Positions 1 to 8,070 of a DNA stretch of 64,000 nt are shown piece by piece (within the stretch, counting starts at the first letter, position 1; each line of letters opens with the position of its first letter). Source of the stretch: Mycobacterium ahvazicum (lineage in GTDB: Bacteria; Actinomycetota; Actinomycetes; Mycobacteriales; Mycobacteriaceae); the NCBI RefSeq assembly GCF_900176255.2, contig NZ_FXEG02000006.1, forward strand, positions 248,001-312,000. Direction: 5' to 3'. The position numbers and the translations under genes were made by a program. The notes beneath the pieces are model-generated. The model saw nothing but the letters and a program-made list of their open reading frames with translations, was not told the origin of the DNA and made no database searches.

Positions 1-70
1 TCAGGTCGATGACCCGCGTCCCACTCAGGGGCAACTCGTGCCTCGGACCATCACCCGATGGTGTCGACAT
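1..70 (-). CDS. CoA-transferase family III, N-terminal fragment
   Basis: Only the first 23 codons lie in the window; the gene runs off the left edge. From an ATG at 70, read leftwards and preceded by GGAG, the peptide contains ELPLSGTRVIDL. This is the usual N-terminal strand of CaiB/BaiF (family III) CoA-transferases, just before their nucleotide-binding loop. It is divergent from another family III CoA-transferase that starts at 218, so the two probably share the 147-bp spacer for regulation. The call rests on a short signature and needs the upstream sequence. Confidence 0.55.
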   Translation of the reverse strand, partial: MSTPSGDGPRHELPLSGTRVIDL

Positions 71-159
71 CGTCGTCCGTCTCCATGTCGTTGCGCCTCT
101 TTCGGTCTGCGGTCGGAATTTGTCGAACATCTTGACCCGATAGTAGACCTCGACATTGC

Positions 160-170
160 TTACCTAGTAA
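160..170. promoter_or_regulatory. CTAG-centred palindrome in divergent promoter region
   Basis: TTACCTAGTAA is an almost perfect inverted repeat centred on CTAG. It lies in the 71-217 spacer between two divergent CoA-transferase genes. Similar CTAG-centred repeats occur at 24903, 28870 and 49178. Probable operator; the regulator is unknown. Confidence 0.35.
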
Positions 171-217
171 CCTATGTTGGCACTAGGCGGCGCGGCCAGC
201 AGGACAGAGGTGAACGG

Positions 218-1447
218 GTGCAGAAGCCGATGACCGGTGTGCGCGTCCTCGAGGTCGCGCAATTCACCTTTGTGCCTTCTGCGGGAGCGGTCCTTGCCGA
301 CTGGGGCGCCGACGTCATCAAGATCGAGAATCCGGTCACAGGAGACGCGCAACGGGGACTCGTCACCGTCGCCGGCCGCTCCGCCGCCACACCGGGAGTC
401 TCGTTCTCACCCACGGTCGAGGCCCCCAACCGTGGCAAGCGCAGTGTCGGACTGTCTCTGGCGTTGAAACAGACACGGCCAGTGTTCGAAGAGCTCGTCC
501 GGCGCAGCGACGTCTTTCTGACCAACCTGTTGCCGCAGGCGCGGGCGAAGCTACGGATCGACCTCGATGAGGTACGGCGTATCAATCCGGCGATCGTTTA
601 CGTGGCGGGCAGCGGATTCGGGAGCGAAGGGCCTGACCGTGAGACGCGCGCGCGCGACGCAACGGCGTTCTGGGCGCGGGCCGGCAACGCTGATGGGGTC
701 ACGCCGACGGGATCCGAGGTGCCGACGGGCATGCCGGCGGGTGCCTTCGGCGACAACATCGGCGGCATCACCATCGCCGGCGCCGTCGCCGCTGCCCTCT
801 ACGGCAGGCAGACGACCGGGCAGACGTCCGTCATCGACGTATCGCTGCTGGCGGTCGGGGCGTGGGCCAACCAGTCCAGCGTCAACCTCGCGATGCTCTA
901 CGGCTGCCCGCTGCCAAAGATCGACCAGCGGACCCAAACCCTGGGCAACCCGCTCACCGGCGCCTACCGATGCTCGGACGACCGCTTCATCCAGCTTTCG
1001 ATGCTCCAGCCCAGTCGGTACTGGGCATCCGTCTGTCGACTCTTCGGACTCGACGCAGCCGCCGCGGACGAGCGATTCGCTTCGCTCGAGTCGTTGGCGA
1101 CCCACGCCGATGACGCCGCCGCGCTGCTCGCAGACGCGATCGGATCGCGGACCTTCGACGAGTGCACGCGACTGCTGAGCCTTCTCAAGGGCCAGTGGTC
1201 TGCGGTGCAGGACGCCTGGGAGGTCGCCCACGACGAGTCGTTGATCGCCAACGGCCGCATCGCCGACCTTCGGGATGCCCAGGGCAATCAGCAACGGCTC
1301 GTGGCGAACCCGGTGAAGTTCGATGAGGCGGCGGCCCACCTGACCCGGGCGCCGATGTTCGCCGAGCACACCGATGAGGTGCTGCGGGAACTCGGCATGA
1401 ACGATCACGACTTGATCGAACTGAAGATCGAGGGCGCCATCACCTGA
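218..1447 (+). CDS. CaiB/BaiF family III CoA-transferase
   Basis: Predicted to move CoA between carboxylic acids, activating a substrate acid without ATP. The N-terminus (VRVLEVAQFTFVPSAGAVLADWGADVIKIE) has the family's first strand and nucleotide-loop pattern. An acidic residue in RARDATAFWARAG (about D147) aligns with the Asp that forms the mixed anhydride in formyl-CoA transferase. The length of 409 residues is normal for the family. I chose the GTG at 218 because AGAGG lies just upstream; ATG at 230 is the alternative. The longer upstream reading is Arg-rich and unlike the family. The gene converges with the thioesterase that ends at 1455. The substrate is unknown. Confidence 0.85.
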   Translation: MQKPMTGVRVLEVAQFTFVPSAGAVLADWGADVIKIENPVTGDAQRGLVTVAGRSAATPGVSFSPTVEAPNRGKRSVGLSLALKQTRPVFEELVRRSDVFLTNLLPQARAKLRIDLDEVRRINPAIVYVAGSGFGSEGPDRETRARDATAFWARAGNADGVTPTGSEVPTGMPAGAFGDNIGGITIAGAVAAALYGRQTTGQTSVIDVSLLAVGAWANQSSVNLAMLYGCPLPKIDQRTQTLGNPLTGAYRCSDDRFIQLSMLQPSRYWASVCRLFGLDAAAADERFASLESLATHADDAAALLADAIGSRTFDECTRLLSLLKGQWSAVQDAWEVAHDESLIANGRIADLRDAQGNQQRLVANPVKFDEAAAHLTRAPMFAEHTDEVLRELGMNDHDLIELKIEGAIT

Positions 1448-1454
1448 GCGCTGG

Positions 1455-2303
1455 TCAGCCCAACACTATCGACGGTGGTGGCGTGAATCCCGGGTTCGCC
1501 AACGCCGTTGCCATACCGCTGCCGATGGGTCCTTTGTCGTCGAATAGCGTCGCCACGCCGGTGGCGACCCCTGCGTGGCTGTAGTGCGTCATCGACGCCA
1601 ACCCGATGTAGACGCCTTGCGGCAAGCGACTGAGCGTGACGGTGTAGTCGGCGTTAATGAACTGCAAGCCTTCAGTGCCCCAGTGGGTTAACGAACTGGT
1701 GACGTCCCCGGCCATGACGGCGCGGGTGAAGGGCGACAGTGGCTCGTCGTCGACGAGCAGCTTGGTCTCCCGCAGCCAGACGAACTTCTGCCCATGGTGT
1801 CGCCATTCGGTGACTCCGACACCAGGACTGCCCGCGACCGGGTCCCGGCCGAACGAATGCAGCACCATGGGGACATCGTCGGCCAACGCGTCGGGTTCCG
1901 CCGGTACTGAGGGCATGCTGATCGGCGACGTCCACACCGTGTCCACGGCATGCTCGCTGCGGCGAAGGAACAACGCACTGGCGCGGGCCACCACAACGTC
2001 GTTCTGAGTCATGACCGCGTCGACCGCGCGAAGTCGCCGGCCCTCGCGCACCACCGACGAGTGCATCTGCAGGGGCTGCAGCGCCACCGGCCTCAGCAGA
2101 TCCACCGTCAGCCGGGCGGGCTGCATGTCGGCGTCGTCGACTTCTTGCTCGACCGCTCGCGCCAGCAACCCGCCGATGTAGTTACCGCTGATTGACGGAC
2201 CCCAGGGTCCTTGCGTCAATCGGGTTGGTACGTAAGCGTTTCCGTCGGTGACGAAGAAGCAGGTCGGCGCGGCGTGGGCCGGCTTCGCTGATGAGTCCTC
2301 CAC
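1455..2303 (-). CDS. Acyl-CoA thioesterase, double hotdog (TesB-like)
   Basis: About 282 residues. It matches the tandem-hotdog thioesterase type common in mycobacteria: an N-terminal hotdog with GPWGPSISGNYIGGLLARAV, and a C-terminal one ending YTVTLSRLPQGVYIGLASM...SHAGVATGVATLFDDKGPIG. It would hydrolyse an acyl-CoA to acid and CoA, perhaps releasing CoA from dead-end intermediates. The GTG at 2303 has GGGGGTAGGGAT directly upstream and lies 7 nt after the stop of the alpha/beta hydrolase. It is therefore the last gene of the long leftward operon. Substrate not predictable. Confidence 0.75.
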   Translation of the reverse strand: MEDSSAKPAHAAPTCFFVTDGNAYVPTRLTQGPWGPSISGNYIGGLLARAVEQEVDDADMQPARLTVDLLRPVALQPLQMHSSVVREGRRLRAVDAVMTQNDVVVARASALFLRRSEHAVDTVWTSPISMPSVPAEPDALADDVPMVLHSFGRDPVAGSPGVGVTEWRHHGQKFVWLRETKLLVDDEPLSPFTRAVMAGDVTSSLTHWGTEGLQFINADYTVTLSRLPQGVYIGLASMTHYSHAGVATGVATLFDDKGPIGSGMATALANPGFTPPPSIVLG

Positions 2304-2310
2304 TTGATCC

Positions 2311-3048
2311 CTACCCCCGTAACCGGCATCGCTCGATAAGTATCTGCGCCACACGTTCCGGATCGCTGAACATCAATTCGTGGCAGGCATCAACGGGGAT
2401 GACGGTGTCCACCCCGCCCAGGGCGGCGATGCTTGCATGCTGCGATGCCACGGACAGGGCCCGGTCGCGGGTGGTCAGTATCCAGGTGCGTGGGACGTCG
2501 GCGGGTAGTCCGCTACGGTCCACCGGCTCACCGGGTATCCGCGCCGACTCGGCATGCAACTTCGACATCGCCAATCGGCGCTGCGCGGGGGTCATGCCGT
2601 TGCAGAACGCCCAGCGTGCCGCCGGCGTTGGAAGCTTCATGGGTCTGCCGATACGGGCGGCGCGCCGAGCGAAGAGCGCTAGCGGCCCACCGAGTGTGTC
2701 CGCGATGGCCGAGCCCTGAGGCGGAACGAATGCCGTTGCCAGAATCATCTCCCGGACTCTGGAGGAACCGAGCTTAGCGACGACGCCGGGGACCGTTACC
2801 CCCGCCATCGAGTGGCCCACGATCACGATGTCACCTAGCCGCGCTTCCTCGATGTCGGCGATGACGGAGTCCACCCACTCGGAGATCGTCACGGTCGCGA
2901 GGTCACCTGGCTTGTTGCCGTGCCCGGGCAGATCCACCGCGAGAGTGCGCAATCCCGGTTCTCGACGGTGTATTTCGGCGACGACGAGATCCCAACAGTC
3001 GCCGGCGTGCTCGCCGCCATGGACGAGCACCAGGTCGGGCAGAGTCAT
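2311..3048 (-). CDS. Alpha/beta hydrolase
   Basis: A 245-residue alpha/beta-hydrolase fold protein. The oxyanion-loop sequence LVHGGEHAGDCW follows the first strands. The nucleophile elbow is GHSMAG (Ser near residue 79), and a late His lies in ACHELMFSDPERV, giving the Ser-His part of a catalytic triad. This resembles small esterases and methyl-esterase/hydroxynitrile-lyase-like proteins (LVHG, GHSMAG, CHELM-type His). No signal peptide, so cytoplasmic. It lies 13 nt after the F420-type oxidoreductase in the same leftward operon. It may hydrolyse an ester or lactone in the pathway; this is inference. Confidence 0.8.
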   Translation of the reverse strand: MTLPDLVLVHGGEHAGDCWDLVVAEIHRREPGLRTLAVDLPGHGNKPGDLATVTISEWVDSVIADIEEARLGDIVIVGHSMAGVTVPGVVAKLGSSRVREMILATAFVPPQGSAIADTLGGPLALFARRAARIGRPMKLPTPAARWAFCNGMTPAQRRLAMSKLHAESARIPGEPVDRSGLPADVPRTWILTTRDRALSVASQHASIAALGGVDTVIPVDACHELMFSDPERVAQILIERCRLRG

Positions 3049-3061
3049 GGTCGGACCCTCA

Positions 3062-3970
3062 TCAGTCGATCAACCGGGAGCTCAACGTGTCGATGTCGGC
3101 GCGGAAGTCGGTGTAGCTCCTGCTGGCCGGCTCGATGGTGATCCACGTGACGCCCGCCTCGGCGTAGGCATCCAGCCGGGGCCGCACCGCGGCACAAAAC
3201 CCGGTGCAGTCACCGCTGGCCAGCAGGTCTGCTTCGAACGGGACGAAGGCAACGTCGGCAGCGTCGCGGCCGGACTCCGCGCGCTGCTTGTTCACTCTCG
3301 CGACCCACTCGCCAAGCGTCTCGATGTCTTCCAGGGGCCGGGAGCGGGTGATCGCAGCCATCTCGCCCGAAGCGGCCATCGGCATCCAGCCGTCGGCGAC
3401 CTCGATGACCCGGCGCTGCGCGGCCGCGCCGTTTCCGCCGATCCAGATCGGCGGACCGCCCGTCGTCAGCGGCGGTGGCAGCGCGACATGTCCGCTGACC
3501 CCGCACTCCGGCCCGTCGTGGTCGACCCCCGCCCAGGTCGCCCTCCAGGCGGCGATTGCCTCGTCGAGCAGCGCGCCGCGCCGGTCGAAGTCGGCTCCCA
3601 ACGCCTGGAATTCGGCCTTGAGATAGCCGGCTCCCGTGCCTAATGTGAACCGACCACCTGAGAGCAGATCGAAGCTCGCTGCGGCCTTTGCCGTCAGGTA
3701 GGGGTTGCGATAACCCGACACCAGGATGTAGGTCATCAATCGGATGCGGGTGGTGGCGGCCGCCGCGAAACTCAGCGACACGAACGGATCGAAAGCGTGG
3801 TGGCCGCCGCGAGCCAACCACTCCCGATCGGGATATGGGTGTTCGGACATCGAAAAGCCGTCGAAGCCTGCGTCTTCCACCAATTGTGCGACATCGCCGA
3901 TGCCCACGCCCTCGCACCACCTGTTCCAGTGCTTGACGGCCCGCATCGGGAACATCAGGTTGTAGCGCAC
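3062..3970 (-). CDS. LLM-class F420-dependent oxidoreductase
   Basis: A luciferase-like TIM-barrel enzyme of about 302 residues. Family features are GFDGFSMSEHPYPD near the N-terminus, the block LSGGRFTLGTGAGYLKAEF, and PIWIGGNGAAAQRRVIEVADGWMP. Such proteins in mycobacteria usually bind coenzyme F420 or FMN and catalyse hydride transfer or oxygenation. I chose the GTG at 3970 because AAAGGGG precedes it and VRYNLMFP fits the first barrel strand; ATG at 3991 is possible. It follows the ACAD gene closely in the leftward operon. The reaction is unknown. Confidence 0.75.
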   Translation of the reverse strand: MRYNLMFPMRAVKHWNRWCEGVGIGDVAQLVEDAGFDGFSMSEHPYPDREWLARGGHHAFDPFVSLSFAAAATTRIRLMTYILVSGYRNPYLTAKAAASFDLLSGGRFTLGTGAGYLKAEFQALGADFDRRGALLDEAIAAWRATWAGVDHDGPECGVSGHVALPPPLTTGGPPIWIGGNGAAAQRRVIEVADGWMPMAASGEMAAITRSRPLEDIETLGEWVARVNKQRAESGRDAADVAFVPFEADLLASGDCTGFCAAVRPRLDAYAEAGVTWITIEPASRSYTDFRADIDTLSSRLID

Positions 3971-4002
3971 TTCGGCCCCTTTCAGCTCCATTGTCGCAGC
4001 GA

Positions 4003-5166
4003 CTATTTCACCAGTGATCGCGCGATGACTTCGCGCTGCACTTCGGTGGCGCCTTCCCCGAGCCGCTTGACCCGAAGGTCGCGAAACCATCTTTCCAGCG
4101 GCAGTTCGGTGGAGATTCCCAGGGCGCCGTGAGTCTGGATGCAGCGGTCCAGAACTCGGTAGGCTGCCTCGGTGGCGAACATCTTGGCCGCCGAGGCGTC
4201 TACTCGAACGTCGCGGCCGAGGTCGGCGTTCCAGGCGGCCTGGTAGATCAGCAGCCGGGCGGCCCGCAGGTCTACCTCACTGTCCGCAAGCATCCACTTG
4301 ACGCCCTGCTTATCAGCAAGTCTGCCGCCGAAGACATCCCGGTCCTTGGCCCATTGGCAGGTCATGTCCAATGCGCTCTGCGCGATGCCGATCGGGCCGG
4401 CCCCGTACACGATGCGGCCGTGTACCAGGAACTCGTTCGCCAGCGAAAGACCCTGACCCTCATCACCGATCAGTCGGTCCGCGGGTACCCGCGCATTATC
4501 GAAGTGCAACTCATACGGGGCAAACGATGCCATCACAGGGATGCGGCTGAACGTGACGCCCGGGGTGTCCTTCTCGAGAATGAATGCCGAGATACCCTGG
4601 CCCCCCTCACCGGTGCGGGCGTACACCACACCCCAATCGGCATCAGGGGCGTGCGAAATCCACATCTTCGAACCGTTGAGCACGTAGCCGTCGCCGTCAC
4701 GCACCGCCTTGAGTTTGATCGCCCGCGCCGGATCCGACCCACCTGAAGCCTCGGTGATCGCGGTGTACGCCTTGGACATGGTGCCGTCGATGATGGGCCT
4801 GGCGTATCTGTCGAACTGCTCCGCAGACGCCTTGAACATGATGTTGGGCGGGTTGCCGCCGAACGCACCGAGGGCCGGAAAGAAGGCTCCCATACGGCAT
4901 TTCGCGGCTTCTTCGGCGACCACGACTTGGCCGAGCACGCTGAGCCCGGCGCCGCCGTACTCGGCCGGCGTCTGCAGCGCCCACAGTCCGAGCTCCCTGG
5001 CTTTCGCCTGAAACTCCACCAGCTGTTCGCGAGGTAACCCGACCGCGTCGTGTTCCAGCTTCTCTTCGAGTGGATGCACCTGCGCAGCCATGAACCGCCG
5101 CACTGTGTCGCGCAGCATCACCAATTCTTCGGGCAGCTGCCACGCGCCAGAAGGCTCTTGGGCCAT
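4003..5166 (-). CDS. Acyl-CoA dehydrogenase
   Basis: A 387-residue, single-domain ACAD that should introduce an alpha,beta double bond into an acyl-CoA using FAD. Motifs in order: LQTPAEYGGAGLS, the flavin-binding AITEASGGSDPAR, VLNGSKMWISHA, and the C-terminal LGEGATEVQREV. The Glu of that last motif sits where the MCAD-type catalytic base lies. The ATG at 5166 overlaps the stop of the flavin reductase by one base (TAATG), so the two are probably translationally coupled. Pairing with a flavin reductase is unusual for a true ACAD and raises the possibility of an ACAD-fold oxygenase, but the motifs favour a dehydrogenase. Confidence 0.85.
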   Translation of the reverse strand: MAQEPSGAWQLPEELVMLRDTVRRFMAAQVHPLEEKLEHDAVGLPREQLVEFQAKARELGLWALQTPAEYGGAGLSVLGQVVVAEEAAKCRMGAFFPALGAFGGNPPNIMFKASAEQFDRYARPIIDGTMSKAYTAITEASGGSDPARAIKLKAVRDGDGYVLNGSKMWISHAPDADWGVVYARTGEGGQGISAFILEKDTPGVTFSRIPVMASFAPYELHFDNARVPADRLIGDEGQGLSLANEFLVHGRIVYGAGPIGIAQSALDMTCQWAKDRDVFGGRLADKQGVKWMLADSEVDLRAARLLIYQAAWNADLGRDVRVDASAAKMFATEAAYRVLDRCIQTHGALGISTELPLERWFRDLRVKRLGEGATEVQREVIARSLVK

Positions 5167-5768
5167 TAGACCCGTGCCGCAGCGGCAGCCCGCAGGTCCC
5201 GCGCGCTCTGCAGCTGCGGCTCGTGATTCGCCTCGTATCGCTCGATCCAGTCGGGTGGCAGTTTGCCCCACGCTTCACCGATCCGCAGCCGCTGCGCGGA
5301 GCTGAACACCTCCGCGGCCACGACGTCGCCGACGAAGATGGTGTTCTCATCATTGTCCAACGATCCGGTGATGCGGCACTCCACGTAGCTGTGGGCATCG
5401 AGCAGGATCGGCGCGCCAGTCACACCCGGCTTGGTGCGCAGCTTCGACATCTTGTCGCCATCGCGGCCCGAACTGCCGCCAAGTGTCATCAGGATTTCCA
5501 TGGACTTGTCGATCTCGTCGGGACCGGCCGACAGCATATGCATCACGAAAATGCCCGAGTTGACCAGCATGTCGTGGGTCTTGTTGTATTTGGTCAGGCT
5601 GACCGTAGCGCGTGGCAGTTCGGGCACGATGCTAGCCGAGCCGGCCGACAGCGACATCAGGCCATTCAAGAATGGGGGGTCAACGCTGTCGTCAATCGTG
5701 GTTACTGCCACCGGAAATGGCCGTAGTCCGGCCAGTACCTTGTCGGCGGCCGCGAAGTCTAACGTCAT
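5166..5768 (-). CDS. Flavin reductase family protein
   Basis: A 200-residue protein of the flavin-reductase-like (FMN-binding split barrel) family. It starts LRPFPVAVTTIDDS and continues with MSLSAGSASIVPELPRATVSL, the usual flavin-binding region. Such enzymes use NAD(P)H to supply reduced flavin to a partner oxygenase. The obvious partners in the operon are the coupled ACAD-fold protein (4003-5166) and the luciferase-like enzyme (3062-3970). The Ala-rich C-terminal tail (AAAAARV) follows the conserved barrel. Homology is distant, so it could instead be a flavoprotein without a partner. Confidence 0.7.
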   Translation of the reverse strand: MTLDFAAADKVLAGLRPFPVAVTTIDDSVDPPFLNGLMSLSAGSASIVPELPRATVSLTKYNKTHDMLVNSGIFVMHMLSAGPDEIDKSMEILMTLGGSSGRDGDKMSKLRTKPGVTGAPILLDAHSYVECRITGSLDNDENTIFVGDVVAAEVFSSAQRLRIGEAWGKLPPDWIERYEANHEPQLQSARDLRAAAAARV

Positions 5769-5790
5769 GTCTTTCGCCCCTTTTGTCGTT

Positions 5791-7281
5791 TCAGCCGAGC
5801 GTGAACGGGTCGCGGGTCTCCCCGGACAGCTCGACCCACACCGCCTTTGTCTCGGTGAAGTCCTTGACGGCGTCGATGCCGTTCTCCCGCCCGATGCCGC
5901 TGTAGCCTATGCCGCCGAACGGAACGTGCGGCGCGACGACGCGGTACGCATTGATCCACACCGTGCCCGCGCGCAACTTGGCGGCCACCCGGTGCGCGCG
6001 GTGAACGTCCTTGCTCCACACCGCGGCGGCCAATCCGAACTCGGTGCTGTTGGCCGCGGCGACGGCCTCGTCCTCGTCGGCGAAGGTCATCACCGCCAGT
6101 ACGGGTCCGAAGATCTCCTCAGCGACGGCACGCATCGAGGGGTTGACGCCGGTCAGCACGGTCGGCTTGACGAAGTAGCCGCCGAGGTCACCTGCCGGCT
6201 CGCCGCCGTAGGCGATCGTGGCTCCCTGTTCACGTGCGGAAGCGAAGTGCGACAGCACCTTCTCGTACTGCGGCTGGTTGGACACCGGGCCCATCTCGGT
6301 CGTCGGGTCCTTCGGGTCTCCCAGTTTGATGGTCGCCGCCCTGGCGACGATCTTGTCCACCAGAGCGTCGGCGACGCTGTGATCGACCAACAGGCGCGAG
6401 CCCGCCAGACACGTCTGGCCGGTGGCGGCGAAGACGCCGGCGATCACCCCGTTGGCCGCGGCGTCGAGGTCGGCATCGGCGAACACCACCTGCGCCGACT
6501 TGCCACCGAGTTCGAGTGAGAACCGGGTCATGTTCTCGATCGCGGCCTTACCGACCTCGATGCCGGTGGCCGTCGAGCCGGTGAACGCGATCTTGTCGAC
6601 ACCGGGGTGCGACGCCAGCGCAGCACCGGTCTCCGGACCCCAGCCGGTGACGACATTGATGACACCTGGCGGAAAGCCCGCCTCGGCGAACAGCTTTGCG
6701 AACGCGAGAGTCGACGTCGGGGTGTGGTTGCTGGGCTTGACGACGAACGTGCAGCCTGCGGCCAGGCCGGCGGCGAGTTTCCACGTCAACAGGAGCAGCG
6801 GTGAGTTCCAGGGCGTGATCGCGCCGACCACACCGACGGGCTCATGGCGCGTGTAGACGAGGTAGTTGGGTTTGTCGACCGGTATGACATCTCCTTGCAG
6901 CTTGTCCGCCAGCCCGCTGTAGTAGCGGTAGTAATCTGGCAAAGACCGCATCTGGCCGACCATCTCGCGAACCAGCTTGCCGCCGTCGCGCACCTCGAGT
7001 TCGGCGAGCTGCTCGGCCTCGCGCGCGATGATCTCACCGAGTCGCCCCAGCAGCTTGCCACGGGCGGTCGCGGTGAGCGCACCCCACGGTCCGTTCAGCG
7101 CGGCACGAGCGGCGGCCACGGCGCGATCCACATCGGCAGCCCCGCCGTCGGGCACCCGTGCCCAGGGCCTTCCAGTGAAGGGGTCAACGCTGTCGTAGGT
7201 CAATCCCGATGCGGCGGACGATGATTCGCCCCCGATCAGTAGATCGAACTGGACCAACGTCTCGGTCGCGGTGTCAGTCAT
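5791..7281 (-). CDS. NAD(P)-dependent aldehyde dehydrogenase
   Basis: 496 residues, the normal length for the ALDH superfamily. It shows the cofactor-binding FTGSTATG, the ELGGKSAQVVFADADLD block with the conserved Glu, and the catalytic Cys in TGQTCLAGSR (about C291). EEIFGPVLAVMTF and the C-terminal GGIGYSGIGRENG are also present. It would oxidise an aldehyde to a carboxylate, such as a P450-derived side-chain aldehyde or an aldehyde released by a retro-aldol step. It lies 6 nt after the crotonase and belongs to the leftward operon. Substrate unknown. Confidence 0.9.
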   Translation of the reverse strand: MTDTATETLVQFDLLIGGESSSAASGLTYDSVDPFTGRPWARVPDGGAADVDRAVAAARAALNGPWGALTATARGKLLGRLGEIIAREAEQLAELEVRDGGKLVREMVGQMRSLPDYYRYYSGLADKLQGDVIPVDKPNYLVYTRHEPVGVVGAITPWNSPLLLLTWKLAAGLAAGCTFVVKPSNHTPTSTLAFAKLFAEAGFPPGVINVVTGWGPETGAALASHPGVDKIAFTGSTATGIEVGKAAIENMTRFSLELGGKSAQVVFADADLDAAANGVIAGVFAATGQTCLAGSRLLVDHSVADALVDKIVARAATIKLGDPKDPTTEMGPVSNQPQYEKVLSHFASAREQGATIAYGGEPAGDLGGYFVKPTVLTGVNPSMRAVAEEIFGPVLAVMTFADEDEAVAAANSTEFGLAAAVWSKDVHRAHRVAAKLRAGTVWINAYRVVAPHVPFGGIGYSGIGRENGIDAVKDFTETKAVWVELSGETRDPFTLG

Positions 7282-7287
7282 GCGTCC

Positions 7288-8070
7288 TCATCGAGTTCGC
7301 GGCTTCTTCTTGTTGTTCAACGAGTCCGGGCTGGCTCCGGCATTGCCAAGGTCGGTGAAGAACTTGCCGTGTCGGGCGGCGACGCTGGGCGTCAAATCAC
7401 GGGCCTCCCACATCGCGCGAACGGTGCCTTGAACACCATTTGGTCTGCGCCCGGCGATTTCGCCGGCGAGCTCGAATGCCCGGGTGCGTAGTTGGTCGTC
7501 GGGGACCACTTCAGTCACGAGCCCGATTCGCAGTGCGGTCTGCGCCGACATCCGCTCCTCGCTGCCGAGCAGCGCCCAGCGCATCACCTCGCCGTAGGGC
7601 ACGCCGAGGGCCAGCATGCCCATCGGCTCCAGTGCCGAGACGATGCCCGCATTGGCATGTGGGTCAAAGAAGGTTGCCGTCTCGCTGCAGATCGAGAAGT
7701 CACACTCGTTGACGAAGTACATGGCACCGCCGGCCACGATGCCGTGCAGTGCCGCGATCACCGGCTTCCACACCTTGTGTGCCTTCGGCCCCAGTAGCTC
7801 CCCCGGATCCTCCTGGTTGAAGATCGGTTGGTGCTTCCACCAGGTGCCCTCGGTCACGTCGATGCCGGTGCAGAACGCGCGTTCCCCGTTTGCGCACAGC
7901 ACCGCGACCCGGATGTCCTCGTCGTCGCGCACCCGTGCCCACACCGTGGCCAGCTCGGCGGCCATCTGTTCGGTGAAGCTGTTCAGCTTCGCAGGCCGGT
8001 TGAGTGCCACGGTGGCGACGTGGTCCGTCACCGAAAATTCGATGGTGGCCAGGTCGGTCTGCTCGATCAC
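7288..8070 (-). CDS. Enoyl-CoA hydratase/isomerase (crotonase) family protein
   Basis: 260 residues with the crotonase fold: FSVTDHVATVALNRPAKLNSF, ERAFCTGIDV (CoA/oxyanion loop) and ALHGIVAGGAMYFVNECDFSI (second oxyanion loop). At the first catalytic-Glu position, where hydratases usually read FxxPE, this protein reads FFDPHANAG. The standard first Glu of a hydratase therefore appears to be missing, and it may be an isomerase, hydrolase or dehalogenase-type crotonase. The start ATG overlaps the CoA-ligase stop by 4 nt, so the two are coupled. Confidence 0.8.
   Translation of the reverse strand: MIEQTDLATIEFSVTDHVATVALNRPAKLNSFTEQMAAELATVWARVRDDEDIRVAVLCANGERAFCTGIDVTEGTWWKHQPIFNQEDPGELLGPKAHKVWKPVIAALHGIVAGGAMYFVNECDFSICSETATFFDPHANAGIVSALEPMGMLALGVPYGEVMRWALLGSEERMSAQTALRIGLVTEVVPDDQLRTRAFELAGEIAGRRPNGVQGTVRAMWEARDLTPSVAARHGKFFTDLGNAGASPDSLNNKKKPRTR

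Noticed and set aside
551-1408. Long reading frame opposite the 218 CoA-transferase
   Set aside because: A mirror of a GC-rich gene; no domain motifs, and it overlaps a well-supported CDS.
4003-5166. ACAD-fold protein as HsaA-type hydroxylase
   Set aside because: It has the standard ACAD flavin motif and a C-terminal GEGATE sequence, so a dehydrogenase is the simpler reading.
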